The notes under the pieces are model-generated. The model was given only the letters and a program-made list of their open reading frames with translations. It did not search any database and had not been told where the DNA came from. The position numbers and the translations under genes were made by a program. Shown piece by piece: positions 11,620-22,796 of a stretch of DNA of 53,613 nt (positions are counted from its first letter, which is position 1; each line of letters begins with the position of its first letter). Source of the stretch: Perkinsus marinus ATCC 50983 (lineage: Eukaryota; Perkinsozoa; Perkinsida; Perkinsidae); contig NW_003202153.1 of the NCBI RefSeq assembly GCF_000006405.1, positions 62,845-116,457 of the forward strand. Reading direction: 5' to 3'.

Positions 11620-11920
11620 TTGATATGCAAATGTGCAAAATTTGTGCTATTTCCCGAGATTAATAAGAATCGCTCTGAGACTGAATCGCATGAACAATGG
11701 AGTTTCACCCTAGTGATATGAAAAATACTACTGAAAAATACATTTCACGACAACTCCGTATCACCGCGAATATCGTGTTTTACAGAGTATTACGCCACTT
11801 CGCGTAAATCGGGTGAAACCCTATTGTAAACACTACTATGAACATATTATGAAAGTAAACTTCCGAGACTGCAATAGCGACCAGTTGTTCACTATCATTA
11901 ATATGGAAAAAAAACATTCC
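11620..11920 (+). repeat. Repeat C, copy 1, interrupted by a family B MITE
   Basis: Its left part (ATTTCCCGAGAT to GAATCGCATGAACA) and right part (ACTATGAACATATTATGAAAG to GTTGTTCACTATCATTAAT) align with an uninterrupted copy at 27125-27300. The family B element sits between them. Confidence 0.65.
11697..11826 (+). repeat. Family B foldback MITE nested in repeat C
   Basis: It runs from ATGGAGTTTCACCC to GGGTGAAACCCTAT, with inverted ends. The internal hairpin is TTACGCCACTTCGCGTAA. Confidence 0.85.
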
Positions 11921-12337
11921 ACCCCAGCACGCTCGCATGGTTGATCAATCAAAACCAAACAGGAACACCCTCTTCCACCCAAAGCCCATGCATAGTGCTT
12001 ACTATACGGTATGAAACACCAATCCATATTAGCACGATCGTCACATATTCTACTACATACCCCTATTATAGACACTTACTTCAACCGTGGGTCGATTTTT
12101 GTTATACCATCTCGCGTCCTGGCAAAGTGCCATCGTTTCTTCCCGAGAAAGTCCACGAGGCATTCCTCCGAGCGACTGTCGGACATACCTCGTAAAGTAG
12201 TCTCATGCCGCAGCATAGTGCGAGTCTTGCCAGGATGGACAAGATGCCTCCAATTCTGCAGCACCGTCCCTTCACAGCCGGGATACCTACCCAACCCTCG
12301 TAGGTCGACCCAACCACAAACATTATTATTATTCCCT

Positions 12338-12488
12338 CAGTGTTGGAATATATGTTCCCTTTTCTCAACTGTTCTCAAGAGTTTCCTCACCAATTATAGA
12401 AGAGTTTATATACGAGTTACGATAGAAATGTACAGAAACCAGTGAAAACTTCCACATGTAGTTGACGATGTGCCTATTCCCACCCTGC
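12338..12488 (-). repeat. Family A hAT-like MITE
   Basis: Read on the minus strand it has the family core and ends at CAGTGTTGG (plus-strand reading at 12338). It ends 12 bp from the inferred stop codon of the next minus-strand gene. Confidence 0.8.
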
Positions 12489-12499
12489 CACCACTACTA

Positions 12500-13441
12500 C
12501 TACCGTGTTGAGTCGTAAGGAAGGTCCTCTCTAAGATGGCGTATCGGCAGTGCGCCCGACCGCCTGTCCGGCACCCGGTCAATGGGGGTCGTCTCCTACA
12601 ACGCCGCACCATCCTACTGCCTTCTACCTCCCCTCCAGACTCACCTGCCGCCCGTCATTTCGGTCCTCCCGAATACTGTTCTCTTTTATACGATCAAAGC
12701 TAACAGCCGATCGCTGATGATACCGTCGCCAGCAAGGGCTCTAAAGGCACCCCCATGAGGACCCCTCAAAAGCTATCGACGAACCTTCCCCAGCTCGGCT
12801 ACGTCCGAACGCAAGTTGGTTTGCCAATGCACCTGAACCGCGATGAAAGCATCCCTTCATGAGCCGTATCGGGTAGTAGGGTACATAAGTATAATAGAGT
12901 AGTATACATTCACATGACAAGACAGCTCTAGGGTTCCTACTGAGTCCTTAGGGGTGAACCTGTTGGCCGCCACACTGCCGACCATCGACCAACAGTCAGC
13001 TATGTTGCCGTATTTGCAATCCTTATATTGCTCATCAATATGAAGGCTCTCCTCCGGCACCGAGAGGTCCCAGGTTCGATCCCTGCACCGAACACTATCA
13101 CAATCGCCCTTCTTACCAGAGATAGACCTCCTGCTACAACCTAGCATAGTCGGGGCTCGCTCTGGCGACACAAACCGACCCAAAGGGCGTCTGAGGAGCC
13201 GCCTCATAATACTCTCAAAACCTTCCCAAGACCACCTGGTCTGCCGTAGTGTCAACTGCCAGTCAACGAGAGGTCGATCGCCGCACATCCAAAGGCCGCT
13301 ACCGGAATGAGCACTGTAATCATTAGCATTCCGCGAGGCGTATCTACAGCGCCGCCATTTTGACCTCACACACAGCAAGTGCCCTCACGCCTTCCCTCGC
13401 AGTGTGTCGAGCTTCACTTCTAGAGGAGCTGATTGAGACAT
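12500..13441 (-). CDS. Unrecognised multi-exon gene
   Basis: A candidate start at 13441 reads MSQSAPLEVKLDTLRGK and is followed by a GTGAGG donor. The last two exons read SFDRIKENSIREDRNDGRQ (with a GTGAGT donor) and ETTPIDRVPDRRSGALPIRH, ending at a stop at 12500. These end exons look coding, with polar composition and good donors, but the middle is not resolved and no family is recognised. The plus-strand sequence around 13060-13090 holds a tRNA B-box-like GGTTCGATCCCTG, so part of the middle may be a tRNA-derived relic. Confidence 0.35.
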
Positions 13442-14097
13442 GCCAAATCGACTGCTACTCCCCACAGAAGATCCACCATTTTCGATTGACAAACACGGAC
13501 AGAAAATAGGACGGAAATATCGCAGAAAATAGCAATACCACTCCTCAGCTACTTCCCAATCATCCTCTCCTACTCTCTCCACACTAACGTTATATAGAAC
13601 TCTCACTGATGACGATGATTCCCATCAACCTAATAATGGGGGAACCATGAGGGACTGCAGACCCTGCTGTTATCACGATCAGTCTTCCAGCTCTTCCCCT
13701 GCTCCACTAGAGCTCGCTGCTCGCACATACAGGACGTTGTTACACCTGATAGGATGGACGAGCCCTTTTATATCGAGCCTGGACAGATAGCAACTTCAAC
13801 AGCGGAGAGGATGTCACTCGACGGGCTGTGCAGGAGTATAGAAGTGCCCAAACAAAAATGTGCTTTGCTGAATAACTTTTTGTGCAAGTCGAATATTCAG
13901 AAAAATCATATACCGATCGAAAGCTCTTGTGAAGGACTTTCAGATGGTGTCAGAGTTTTTCCCTTTTTCTTGAGACACCCTGTATGTTCGCTTTCGCCGG
14001 CGGAGCTCAGAAGCCTCCAAAATTCACACATGAAATCGGGCGAGAATTGATTAAAACCAATAACAACTACCCGAAACTTTCTCAAAGTTTCACATCG
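13442..14097. other. Intergenic, no supported gene
   Basis: This lies between the start of the unrecognised gene and the 3' end of SmF. A 98-codon plus-strand frame at 13754-14050 matches nothing I know. The segment near 13965-13990 (TTGAGACACCCTGTATG) resembles the outer end of some Tc1/mariner-like elements, but no partner end was found. Confidence 0.35.
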
Positions 14098-14481
14098 TCA
14101 CCAACCCCGTAAATCCCCCCCCACACTGCTGACGGGTGAGACCACCGAGACAAACTCAGTACCGAAATGGTTCAACCTATTACCGTATAAGAACGTCTCC
14201 GAGGGCTCCTTTGAAGTTACCACTCTGAAATTAAGAGATATAATAGCAGCTGTGATGATGCATATACTACCTGCCACTCTTCACAGTGGTCCAGTCTGAG
14301 ATTCATGAAAGTATCAACACTCTGTAAGCGGCCCTTCAGCTCGAGTGTTGCCCACTTCAGACGAACCAGTACCTGACCTCGATCGTATCTTACCCGCTCA
14401 ACCTCAGGATTCCTCAATATCTACCTCCTGTCCAGTGAGGTCATTGAGGAAAGGTTGGGGATTCACCGGAACGACCGACAT
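14098..14481 (-). CDS. Small nuclear ribonucleoprotein SmF
   Basis: Exon 1 (14481-14425) reads MSVVPVNPQPFLNDLTGQE. Exon 2 (14372-14271) reads VLVRLKWATLELKGRLQSVD then TFMNLRLDHCEEW. Exon 3 (from 14224) reads SGNFKGALGDVLIR. This is the SmF pattern [31 protein letters not shown] and GEVLIR. SmF is one of seven Sm proteins forming the ring on spliceosomal snRNAs. The last beta strand of the Sm2 motif (usually CNNVLYIRG) is not clear. Exon 3 either stops at 14180, or a GTAATAGG donor leads to a short exon at about 14125 (VGGDLRG, stop at 14098) that passes through a run of eight G, where a sequencing error is possible. It lies 257 bp downstream of Snf7 on the same strand. Confidence 0.87.
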
Positions 14482-14737
14482 TACCAAGAAGAGACGCCTA
14501 CCGACCAACGCAAGGTCAATCTCCCTCACCATCCTACCCATAACACGACACCAATTATGGCTTATAGTAACCTATGAGGTTTATAGAGAAGTCGAATCGG
14601 CCAATCTCACTAGGACGGACATGCTGAATACAGAAATGTGCCAAGCCTCGCTAGCAACGCCCCGCCCTCCTAGAGGGCGCACCAATGATGTTGATAGAAT
14701 GAATTGTCAATGGTACAGTACGTGGTCCACGAAGATC

Positions 14738-15900
14738 TCAGCCAAGCTGAGCTTGTAGGGCGGCCAGCTGGTCTGCCTCCTCATCTGTTAGGCCATCTGA
14801 CACAAATAGTATAATCAAAGCCAATAACTCCACTATACATGAGCCTAATTCCCAGCTATCCCATACCACACCATCTCGAACTATGGCCAAATTGATACGG
14901 ACCACCCTATACTCCTACCATTCCGCTGAGCCCTCGAAGACTCTGCCGTTGATTGGTGCGCTTCGACAGGCACCGAGGGCACGGCAACATCCGGCTGGGC
15001 CACGACTCCTCCGGAAGGGACGTGCGCCGCCTAATATGAAATCAAATCACAGCGAGGTACAAGCATCAAGCCTACATCGACCATCTTGGCCTCTAGCTCC
15101 TGCGCCTCTATTTCGTCCAATTCGTTGAGGAGCTCCTCATCGTCCATCACAGTGTTACCACCGGCGAGCACCTAGCATCATAAGGTCCCCAGCCTGTGGA
15201 GTAAAGGACGTAGTCGGCAATACGTTGGCAACTTCATTTTGCATGTCCTGCATTTCCTGCATGTCGTCCATGAGGACGTCAATCTGGAATCAACACAGTG
15301 ACGAATACACTACAGCCAGGCCCCCCTGTCCAAGACGTACATTGTCAATATTGAGCTGTTGGTTCATAACCTTCTGAGCTGACACGCCCGTGGCCAGGGC
15401 CGACACTGCCACCGCTGTAGTCTGACTCGACTCCAAGGACAGAATTTGCTGCTCTAATGTCATCCCTACAAGGCGCCACAAAACAGCATCAATTCTCTTG
15501 GTCTAATGCGGCCCTTGGAACTCACGTGAATTCATCAGAGTTGTCAGTTCAGTCTCGAGCATCTTCTTCCGCTTCAGAGCCATCAAGGCACCCCGCTTGT
15601 CCTTGGCCGCGGCTCGAGTCCCTGAGGGCCCCATATAGTCGATGAACGTTCCCAACGGGTAAGTGGATAGTCCCACGTGCGTCTTGCTCCTGCAATGCCA
15701 TTTTCTTCTCAATGAGCTGCTCCCTCTTTTCCAAAGTGGCTATGGCCTCTTTGTTCTTCATGATAGCATCGGGAAGATTCTGACAAGAGTCCCAGCTCAA
15801 CCAGCAAGGATTCACCCAAGAGGCCCGAGGGTACTTTGGACGGAGGGGCCTGCTGGGCCTGCTGCTCCTTCTTCTTAGAGCTCCCGAAGAAGAGTCGCAT
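14738..15900 (-). CDS. Snf7/CHMP4, ESCRT-III core subunit
   Basis: Seven exons join in consistent phase into about 236 residues, the normal length. The start MRLFFGSSKKKEQQAQQ has the basic N-terminal segment. Then come AIATLEKREQLIEKKMALQ (helix 1), DKRGALMALKRKKMLETELT (helix 2), QTTAVAVSALATGVSAQKV then MNQQLNIDNIDVLMDDMQEM (helices 3-4) and DDEELLNELDEIEAQELEAK (helix 5). A Pro/Ala linker leads to a C-terminal exon, GLTDEEADQLAALQAQLG, a MIM-like end that recruits Vps4. The protein polymerises on membranes to drive multivesicular-body budding, cytokinetic abscission and membrane repair. Introns are 35-60 nt, apart from the last (about 80-100 nt). The gene appears complete and intact. It faces PET117 across a 394 bp divergent spacer. 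Confidence 0.96.
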
Positions 15901-16294
15901 AGTCGGAAGAAAACTTTGGGTGATTTGCAACAACCTGACCACGCAGGTTCGATCCCCACAGATGACATCTCGCACATCCACATGCAGCTGGAGTGGTGCC
16001 CAAATATGCCGCTAATCCATCCGAGCAGCAAGCACCTCGATTCAACTATTCAAATTCTCTGAGGTGATCAAACCCTCCAAGAACCGGAGATTAATCATCG
16101 CATAGTCTCTGCCGCACCAAGCTAAGTCTCGTCCATCTATTACCTGCTCCCGGTCTCCTCACTTGAAATTTCACTAAGCGCAGTTAGCGCTAGCCCTGGT
16201 AATCGATTATTTTTGAAGATCCGTCTCTGTGGCACTGATTGGGAATCTCGTCACTGTCGTGGCGCCCCATTGAGCAGTTTCAGTTTTCCTCGAC
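15901..16294. promoter_or_regulatory. Divergent spacer (strand-switch region) between Snf7 and PET117
   Basis: These 394 bp separate two genes transcribed away from each other and mark the change from minus-strand to plus-strand gene order. No TATA-like or repeated motif stands out. GGTTCGATCCCCAC at about 15948 resembles a tRNA B box, but there is no full cloverleaf around it. Confidence 0.4.
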
Positions 16295-17321
16295 ATGGGG
16301 TTCCTCCAACGGCAAGTGGATAAGCTCCCTAAGGCGCGTGCTGGGCCTATCCTCTTCGGGTCAATGATAGTAGGAGCTCTGACCGTCATGGTAGCTGTTA
16401 ACTATGAGAAGGATACTACTAGACTGGTAGTAGACTCAATTCAATTAAAGAGTTACATGCTACATCTGAGCGTATCACTCATCAGTATCAATGGTATACG
16501 AGACTGGTAGTGGACTAAGTCTCGCCGCGATACCATGGACGGTCTAGCAGTAGTCGTCCTTAGTTCTCCACTTTTTGAAACGAGTAGACGTCGAAGTCAG
16601 AGGGACTCAGTGTGGCCCCGTGCTCAACTCTGTGCTAGAATGACTAGGCATTCCTAGCCGAACGCTATATGTGCGCTTATGGGTTGTCACGGTGAGGATT
16701 AAGCATTGTATGATGCCTCTGGGATGCTTCTCGAACTGCTTCCCTCTATATAGTAGTTGTATGTATATCACTGGAGTTCCGTGATGTAAAAAAACATATT
16801 TCACGACTACTACATATCACCGCGAATATCGCGTTTTTCACATCGAGTATCACGCCACTTCACGTATAACGAATGAAACTCCATTATATTATTGTTATAT
16901 CGTTATACATAGAATATTGAGCCCAACACAGGTATAGACAATTTTCCAATATCATTCGGAGATTTTCTCCATAGTTTCTCATATCATTTTAACGCATCAC
17001 GAGCCTCCATAGAAGTCGCGTGTCTCGTCGAACCCTTAGTAAGACAGTGGAAGTCAGCAGTTTTCGTGTGGAGAGGATCGATGTTGAGCTTATGTGGTGG
17101 TTTATCGCTCAAGTCGGAATCGAAATGTTCGCAAAAAAAACGACAATTACTGTCATTGATAGAGTAAATGGTGTAGGAAGTTGGTAAGGTTCGCCTACAC
17201 AGGGTCATTTAATGAGGTCTGCCTACCTTGGTCGTATGTATTCTCTTTTCAGCGTGCTTTTAATGGCGTAGTGCGGGACATGGAGCGTATCCGAGCCAAG
17301 ATAGAAAGGGGAGAAGTGTAG
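16295..17321 (+). CDS. Cytochrome c oxidase assembly protein PET117 homologue
   Basis: Two exons (16295-16426 and 17253-17321) join in phase to a 66-residue protein. The N-terminus is basic, followed by one membrane segment (ILFGSMIVGALTVMVAV), then NYEKDTTRL joined to RAFNGVVRDMERIRAKIERG. This matches the PET117 pattern: a short hydrophobic helix followed by a charged stretch ending in RLRDGVIRDIERQ-like sequence. PET117 acts at the mitochondrial inner membrane in complex IV assembly (haem a synthesis). The 826 nt intron is unusually long for this window and contains a family B MITE. Inference rests on a short protein, so a different single-pass mitochondrial protein cannot be excluded. Confidence 0.72.
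16770..16885 (+). repeat. Family B foldback MITE in PET117 intron
   Basis: It runs from CTGGAGTTC, with a damaged left end, to GAATGAAACTCCAT, followed by TA. The core is CCGCGAATATCGCGTTTTTC. Confidence 0.8.
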
Positions 17322-17517
17322 TCGGCTGGGCCGTATGATGTGTTTCATGCGATATTGACAGATTTTTGTTCTACCTTACAGTGGGGGCTCGTGCCAACCT
17401 CGGGTGGGCTCTTATCTGGATGGCTTGTTCCTGAGTTCCTATAAAGTTTGTGTCAATGCATGCACGACCGGGCTACTACCCTAACTAGCCATACACTTTT
17501 GTACTTTGAGTATTGGG

Positions 17518-17576
17518 ATGGCTCCCGGTACCTCCCATTTGAGCCGGCTATACAGAGGTAGTAATCTGGCAAGGCA

Positions 17577-17621
<45 letters not shown>

Positions 17622-20587
17622 GAAGGGTCCTAATGAGACTGCATGTGGAGTACTATGGGAATCATTTAGGCATATACAACGACACTACTACAGTAAACGG
17701 GCATTGGATGAGGGGAGTGATAGGGGCGAGGAAGAACTCACTCTGAGTAAGATCAGTGTAGAGGAGGGGTAGGGGAATCCGCGATCGGGAGCTTCTCGTT
17801 CAGAAAGGGCATCCCGCAGAAGCACACGAAGGGAATTGCAGTTCCAGCACAACTCCAGTCTTTATGTTATCCAGGCCTTTGACAGGATCGAGTGAGCGCC
17901 CCGTGGCTCAGTTTTTGGGAGGCTCACTTCGTCCCGACGGTAGATTTGGCTTGGCCGTGCAGAGGAACTTACGCACTGGGTTTTGCCGACATGTCCGAGT
18001 AGGGCCTAGGCTGCTGGGGGGCTCTAGGAAAAGGGTGCCGAAGGAGCCGCCTGGGAAACCTGGGGGCGATTTAGGGCTATCCGAAGAGCCCAGTGGGTCA
18101 AGAGAGACGCGCGACCGTTCACCAGGTGTGTCTGTGATGGAGAAGAAGTGAGTACAAAGGGCGTGTGGTTTGCGGCGATGGGCATGGGTAGGTTTGAGTA
18201 CCTAGGCGACGATGGTCAGTGGCAGGAGTTCGAAAGGGCACAGCAAGAGGAGCTGCGGGCTCTGCATGAGCTTCGCCCGATACCGAGGCGCTTCTTCTTC
18301 TCTACCTCCTCTAACGTGTACGTCATGGACAACTTCCATCTTGTGGATAACGCCCTGTCGAGGGACTCGACAAGACTGATGGGATGTGGAACGGTAGTGA
18401 TATGGGTTGAGGTGGTTAGGTGTGCAGTTCGTGTAGTTGAGTAGGTAGAGCGCACGCATGTAGACCTGTAGGCAAAGGTTCGATCCCTCCTTGAGTCGTT
18501 ATGTCTGTATTGTAGCCTTTCCAAGGTCCAACTTAATCTACACTCCCTACGCACTCGTCCCGTGAGATGCACATCACCCCAGCCAGCCATTGAGGCACAG
18601 GAGCCCACTGCTGTAGAGGACATCGTAGGCTGTAAGGTCGAATCACCTGCCGCATTCTTCCATATTGGCCTCGAACGTAATTAGGAGCTCCCAGTACCAC
18701 ACGCCTCTGCACTCTGGTGGTTTTAGGCACATCTAGCTCCTCGGTGCTTTCTCGAGCTCGCAAGTTACTGTCTAAGATTCGACTGGGGCCTCGAAGTCAG
18801 CCAACTACTCCTGATGTGCCTCGTGCTCGGCCGCGGCACTCTTTGGTATATGACACAGGAGGCAACAGGGCACTTTGTGCCCTCAGAATTCTGCTCTTAC
18901 GTGCGCCTCGGACGGCCAGACCCAACGTAAAGTGCCTTTCTTTTCGTACAAGACATCCCATGGTAAAGTGGCCTATGATGAACGCGTCCAGAAGGAGCTG
19001 AGGAAACAATTCGACCTGCCGAAGGACAAGCGCCCTTCGACGGTTGTTTTCCGGTGGGGTCCCGCCCGGGTCGATCTCGGTTGAGCTGATTGGTTCCTCA
19101 GGGCTGGAGGGAGAAGGTATCGGCTGGAGGGGTTCAATGTGTGTGAGGCGGGGGGCTGCCGTCAGGTCAGCGGAGCAACAGGCCACTCTAGGGCAGTAGG
19201 CTGGAGCATTCACTGACTACTGTGTACCTCCTGGCTTTCAAGGTCTACGTGGCCTTCCTGCCGGTGTATAGTATTGGTACTATCTCGCCTAAGATGGAAG
19301 GCATTGAGAACCCTTTATTACGAGCCTTTGAGGAGGAGAGTCGAGGGTCTGAGGGTGAGTCTATGTGCTCATCTAGGGCAGCATGTTCTTATGGCTAGGT
19401 TTGATACGATGGCTTGAAGTCAATCGATTGAGTATAATGGGAGTAGAGGAGTCGGCGGGTCCACAAGGCGGAACTACCAACGAGAAGGGCGTCGGCATCC
19501 CCCACAGTAGCGACGACACCAGGCGGCTTTACGACAGGGGACTGACCTTAGGCACCTTCGGAGTGGTCAGACTGCCTGACTGCTTGGACACGATGCCTCA
19601 GACCAGCCAGGATGGGTTGCCTCCAGTGGAGGTAGAGGATGTCACAGTGAGGTGAATAGGGGAGTTACCTGCTGTGTAGAGCCTCTTTTGGGTAGACTCA
19701 AGGGCCTCGGGAAGATCATAAGAAATGCCCGAGAGGGCACTGGGGCCAGCATCGACGATCTCAACTGTCGAGTGTGTGGGAAGGACTTGGAGGAGGCCGA
19801 CGATGGCCTCGAACTGGACATCTGCCACCACAAGTTCCACAGGTCGGACACGCCCATGGTGCTAGCAGGGATTATCATGGCCTATAGGTTGTGTTTGAGC
19901 CGTTGGTTCGGAGAGAAGGGCCGCCGTGATTGCCCCCGATGTGAGCTTCCTTATGGGAGGAAGAAGGTAGAGGAATGTTGGCGTCGTGGCGGTGGTGGTA
20001 GATGGCTTTCTTGTAGGGCTTCGTCGTGACAGGGTCCCAGCCTAAGAGAGGGGTCCTCTCTTGGACGACTGAGACTTCCTCTCCCGGAGATCAGTCGGAC
20101 GTGGGAGTGATAGTATTGCGTATTGACCTGAAAACCAAAAGTCGAGGTCAGTGTTGGAATATATGTTTGCTACCCTCAACGGAGTTTTACCACTAGTTTC
20201 TGGCAGAAATTTTCAGAAACCAAAAATAATTTTCCGAAATTTCCTCTCAGAATTTTCATAATTTGTCACCAACACATGTAGTTTGCCATGTGCATATTTC
20301 TCGATGAACTTGCAGATTTTGCGATGGAGTCGTTTTTGCCGGATACAGAGGAGGGTAGGATGGTCCTGGCCATGATCACTATCGCCTTTCGTAGGTAGTC
20401 GTTGGGGGGGGGGGGGGGGTACTAAAGGGTTTCCTATGAAGAATCTCAGGCGTCTCCTATACGACCTTTCCCCACTTGGGAATTTGGAGGAGCGTATACC
20501 TCTGATCAAGGCGAGGGAGGTAGGTTGTTTGTCCTTACATTGCAGGTGATGGTCGGGCTTAGGGTGTTGGGGACGACGACAAGCTGA
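17518..20587 (+). CDS. Deltex-like E3 ubiquitin ligase (WWE, WWE-like, RING-H2, DTC-like start)
   Basis: The start at 17518 reads MAPGTSHLSRLYRG and is followed by 14 consecutive Ser encoded by AGT. A Pro/Gly/Arg-rich exon ends RDRSPGVSVMEKK and is spliced at GTGAGT to FEYLGDDGQWQEFERAQQEE and RRFFFSTSSNVYVMDNFHL, a WWE domain (ADP-ribose/PAR-binding fold). A second, weaker WWE-like exon reads VPFFSYKTSHGKVAYDERVQ then FRWGPARVDL. The RING-H2 is LNCRVCGKDL...LDICHHKFHR joined over an intron to LCLSRWFGEKGRRDCPRC, with all eight metal ligands. A later exon reads FLPDTEEGRMVLAMITIAF, matching the start of the Deltex C-terminal (DTC) domain. A further exon reads TKGFPMKNLRRLLYDLSP. The full DTC is not seen. 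Two WWE, RING and DTC is the Deltex order. Role: ubiquitin transfer, possibly ADP-ribose-directed. The gene holds a tRNA-like relic, a family A MITE and a G16 run in introns. Confidence 0.7.
17578..17622 (+). repeat. (AGT)n microsatellite encoding polyserine
   Basis: Fourteen AGT units lie in frame in the first exon of the Deltex-like gene. Confidence 0.95.
18431..18498 (+). other. tRNA-like relic (A box and B box) in an intron
   Basis: TAGTTGAGTAGGTAGAGCG fits a tRNA D-arm/A box, and GGTTCGATCCC fits the B box at the right spacing. The T stem has mismatches and no full acceptor stem forms, so this is a degenerate tRNA or the head of a tRNA-derived SINE, not a working gene. Confidence 0.4.
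20149..20300 (-). repeat. Family A hAT-like MITE in intron
   Basis: It begins CAGTGTTGGAATATATG in plus-strand reading and ends near GTTTGCCATGTGCATATTTC. It lies between the RING exon and the DTC-like exon, about 15 bp before that exon's AG. Confidence 0.8.
20404..20419 (+). repeat. G16 homopolymer
   Basis: Sixteen consecutive G lie just after a predicted donor in the Deltex-like gene. The length may not be exact in an assembly. Confidence 0.9.
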
Positions 20588-20749
20588 GGGGACTAGTGGA
20601 AGCTCTCACTGAGACAGGGATAACGCCAGAAGAGACGATGCTCCCGTGACCAAGTATCACTATTGGAACATGATGTTACTCTACGGTGTACACCTAGGGG
20701 CTTTGCGTTGGGAGGGAAGGGGGACCCGTGTATTCTTCTAGTGAGATGG

Positions 20750-22644
20750 ATGTCCACTACAGTGCTGCAAGTCCTGGGACCTCTGCAGAGCCGACTACCT
20801 ACCATCTTGACACGCCACTTTAGTGGTGGTGTAGTAGCGAGGCCTCTCAGAGGACGTAGGGGGGCGTTGCCTAAGGGAGGGGCCGACAGTGAACGTGGTG
20901 GCCGAGGCTCTGGCGAGAGGGGCCGGACGACTACGTTTGGCGACCTAGTGCAGTCTAGTAGCCTCTTGAGCAAGCTCGGGATCTGGTTTCTCGAAGCGGG
21001 GACGAGAGGCAAGCAACGGACCAAGCTGAAGGACCTTCCGGTAGGGTGGGGACAGGGGCTTGTCGAGTGGACTGTCTCAGCTGCCTACGCCGATACAAAG
21101 ACTAGCATACCCTCTTATAGGAGGAGAGGATCAGCGCAGTGTGTCCATGGTGTCACCACCTGGGACAGGTAGACACCGTACGAGTACTGTAGGGTGATGA
21201 TGGAGGGTCTCAGGGAAGACCCTAGCGTATTTGCTGCCAGTAGTCGACCGTACTGTTCGAGTGTCTGAAGGGCTCAGTATCAAGAGGGACGAGGAAGGAC
21301 GGTGATTGCTCCGTATGAGGGGCTCCTGCTGGCATGGCCGCTTTCAGTGCGGTACGATCATCAGCCGATCAGAAAACGATAGTGAGGTCGGCAGGCAAGG
21401 GCAGCCCTTTGCTTGTGGTCATAGTCCCTACTAGAGAGCTCGCTGAGCAGGCACACGCTGAGGTAGGCTTGTCTCTGGTGCTTTTTGAGGGGTATAGGGC
21501 AGGTTAAGAAGTACTCGCCACCTTGGATGTCGGTACAGTTGTGTGCAGGGGGGACAGGCAGGGATGTTCGGGATTCCCATGTTATGGTGAGGGGCCTTCC
21601 GGACCTGCTCTGTATCTTATGTTGTCGTCCTATGGATACGCTAGCATCCAATAGTTGATAGTTGGTCAGGCGCTCAGTCATGGGGCGGACATTGTAGTGG
21701 GCACGCCGGGTCGGTTGAAGTGGCTCGCCGAGCACGGGTAGGGACCTTTGGACCGACTCTCACAGCATTCACCTTAGGGCACTATCGTTGGGTAAACCTG
21801 TCGCGCGCCCGGAAATTACCCCCAGTCCGGTTGCGGCTGAGGGTCTTCTGAAGAAGCCTAAGCCTCTACTACCGTGTGTTGTGCTGGACGAGGCCGATGT
21901 ACTGCTGACCAGCGAGATAGTGCTGGGCTTGGTCCGAGAGCTCACTCGGGGTCGTCAGGTAGGCCCCTGCTTTCCTCTTGGTCCGGCCGACTGGTAACCA
22001 CAGGCACAGCTGATCTACGCGTCGGCCACCTTCGATGCATGGATGAAGGATAGGCTTAGGGAGCTGTCACCGAAATATGAGGTCCTCAACGCTACGGAAG
22101 AGATGGAAGCTCGTGAGGGTTGGAGGGGCCCCCTTGGGCTGGTTGGGACGGCTGGGCCTTGTTCAGAGGTCGTCTATGCACTAAGGGAAGTGAGCCATTT
22201 GTATGCCCGGCTTTCCTCGAACTCTGAGAGGAGGCTCCGGCAGCTCACGTGGGCTATTGAGAAGCTGCGGCCAGGGTCTGGAAGTGATATACAGGTGGCG
22301 AACAAGGTAAGACTTTCATGCAACTACAGCGACTTCAATTTTTTGCCCGTGTTATGATGCTAGGTATTGGTATACTGTCGCGAGAAGACGGAGGTATGCC
22401 TGTTGGCTGATGATCCCCAGCTTAGGAATGTCTGTGCTCCGGGGCGCATGATGGCCCTCCATGCGGATATGTCGCCCTCGCAGCGGAAACAAGTGGTAGG
22501 TTCATCGGGCATCTGTGCTGCTTCGCTCCGCCTTTTTTTCAGATGGACTCCTACAGGACGGCCCTAGCAGACTTTGGGCCAGTCGTACTCATCACCACCG
22601 ACATCGCTGCGAGAGGCCTCGACATCCCGGGTGGGTCGGTGGTT

Positions 22645-22683
<39 letters not shown>

Positions 22684-22764
22684 GCTGTTAGTGCTGTTGT
22701 TGTTGTCGGGGATGTTGTTGTTGTTGTTGTTAGTGTTGTTGTTGTTAGTGTTGTTGTTGTTGTT

Positions 22765-22796
<32 letters not shown>

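Noticed and set aside
13043-13100. Possible complete tRNA ending GGTTCGATCCCTGCACC
   Set aside because: The T arm looks right, but no matching acceptor stem or anticodon arm can be drawn upstream. The antisense frame (CRDRTWDLSVP) is the usual false peptide of a reversed tRNA T arm.
13754-14050. 98-codon plus-strand frame downstream of SmF
   Set aside because: No recognisable family, no splice context, and the TTGAGACACCCTGTATG segment looks more like a decayed transposon end than coding sequence.
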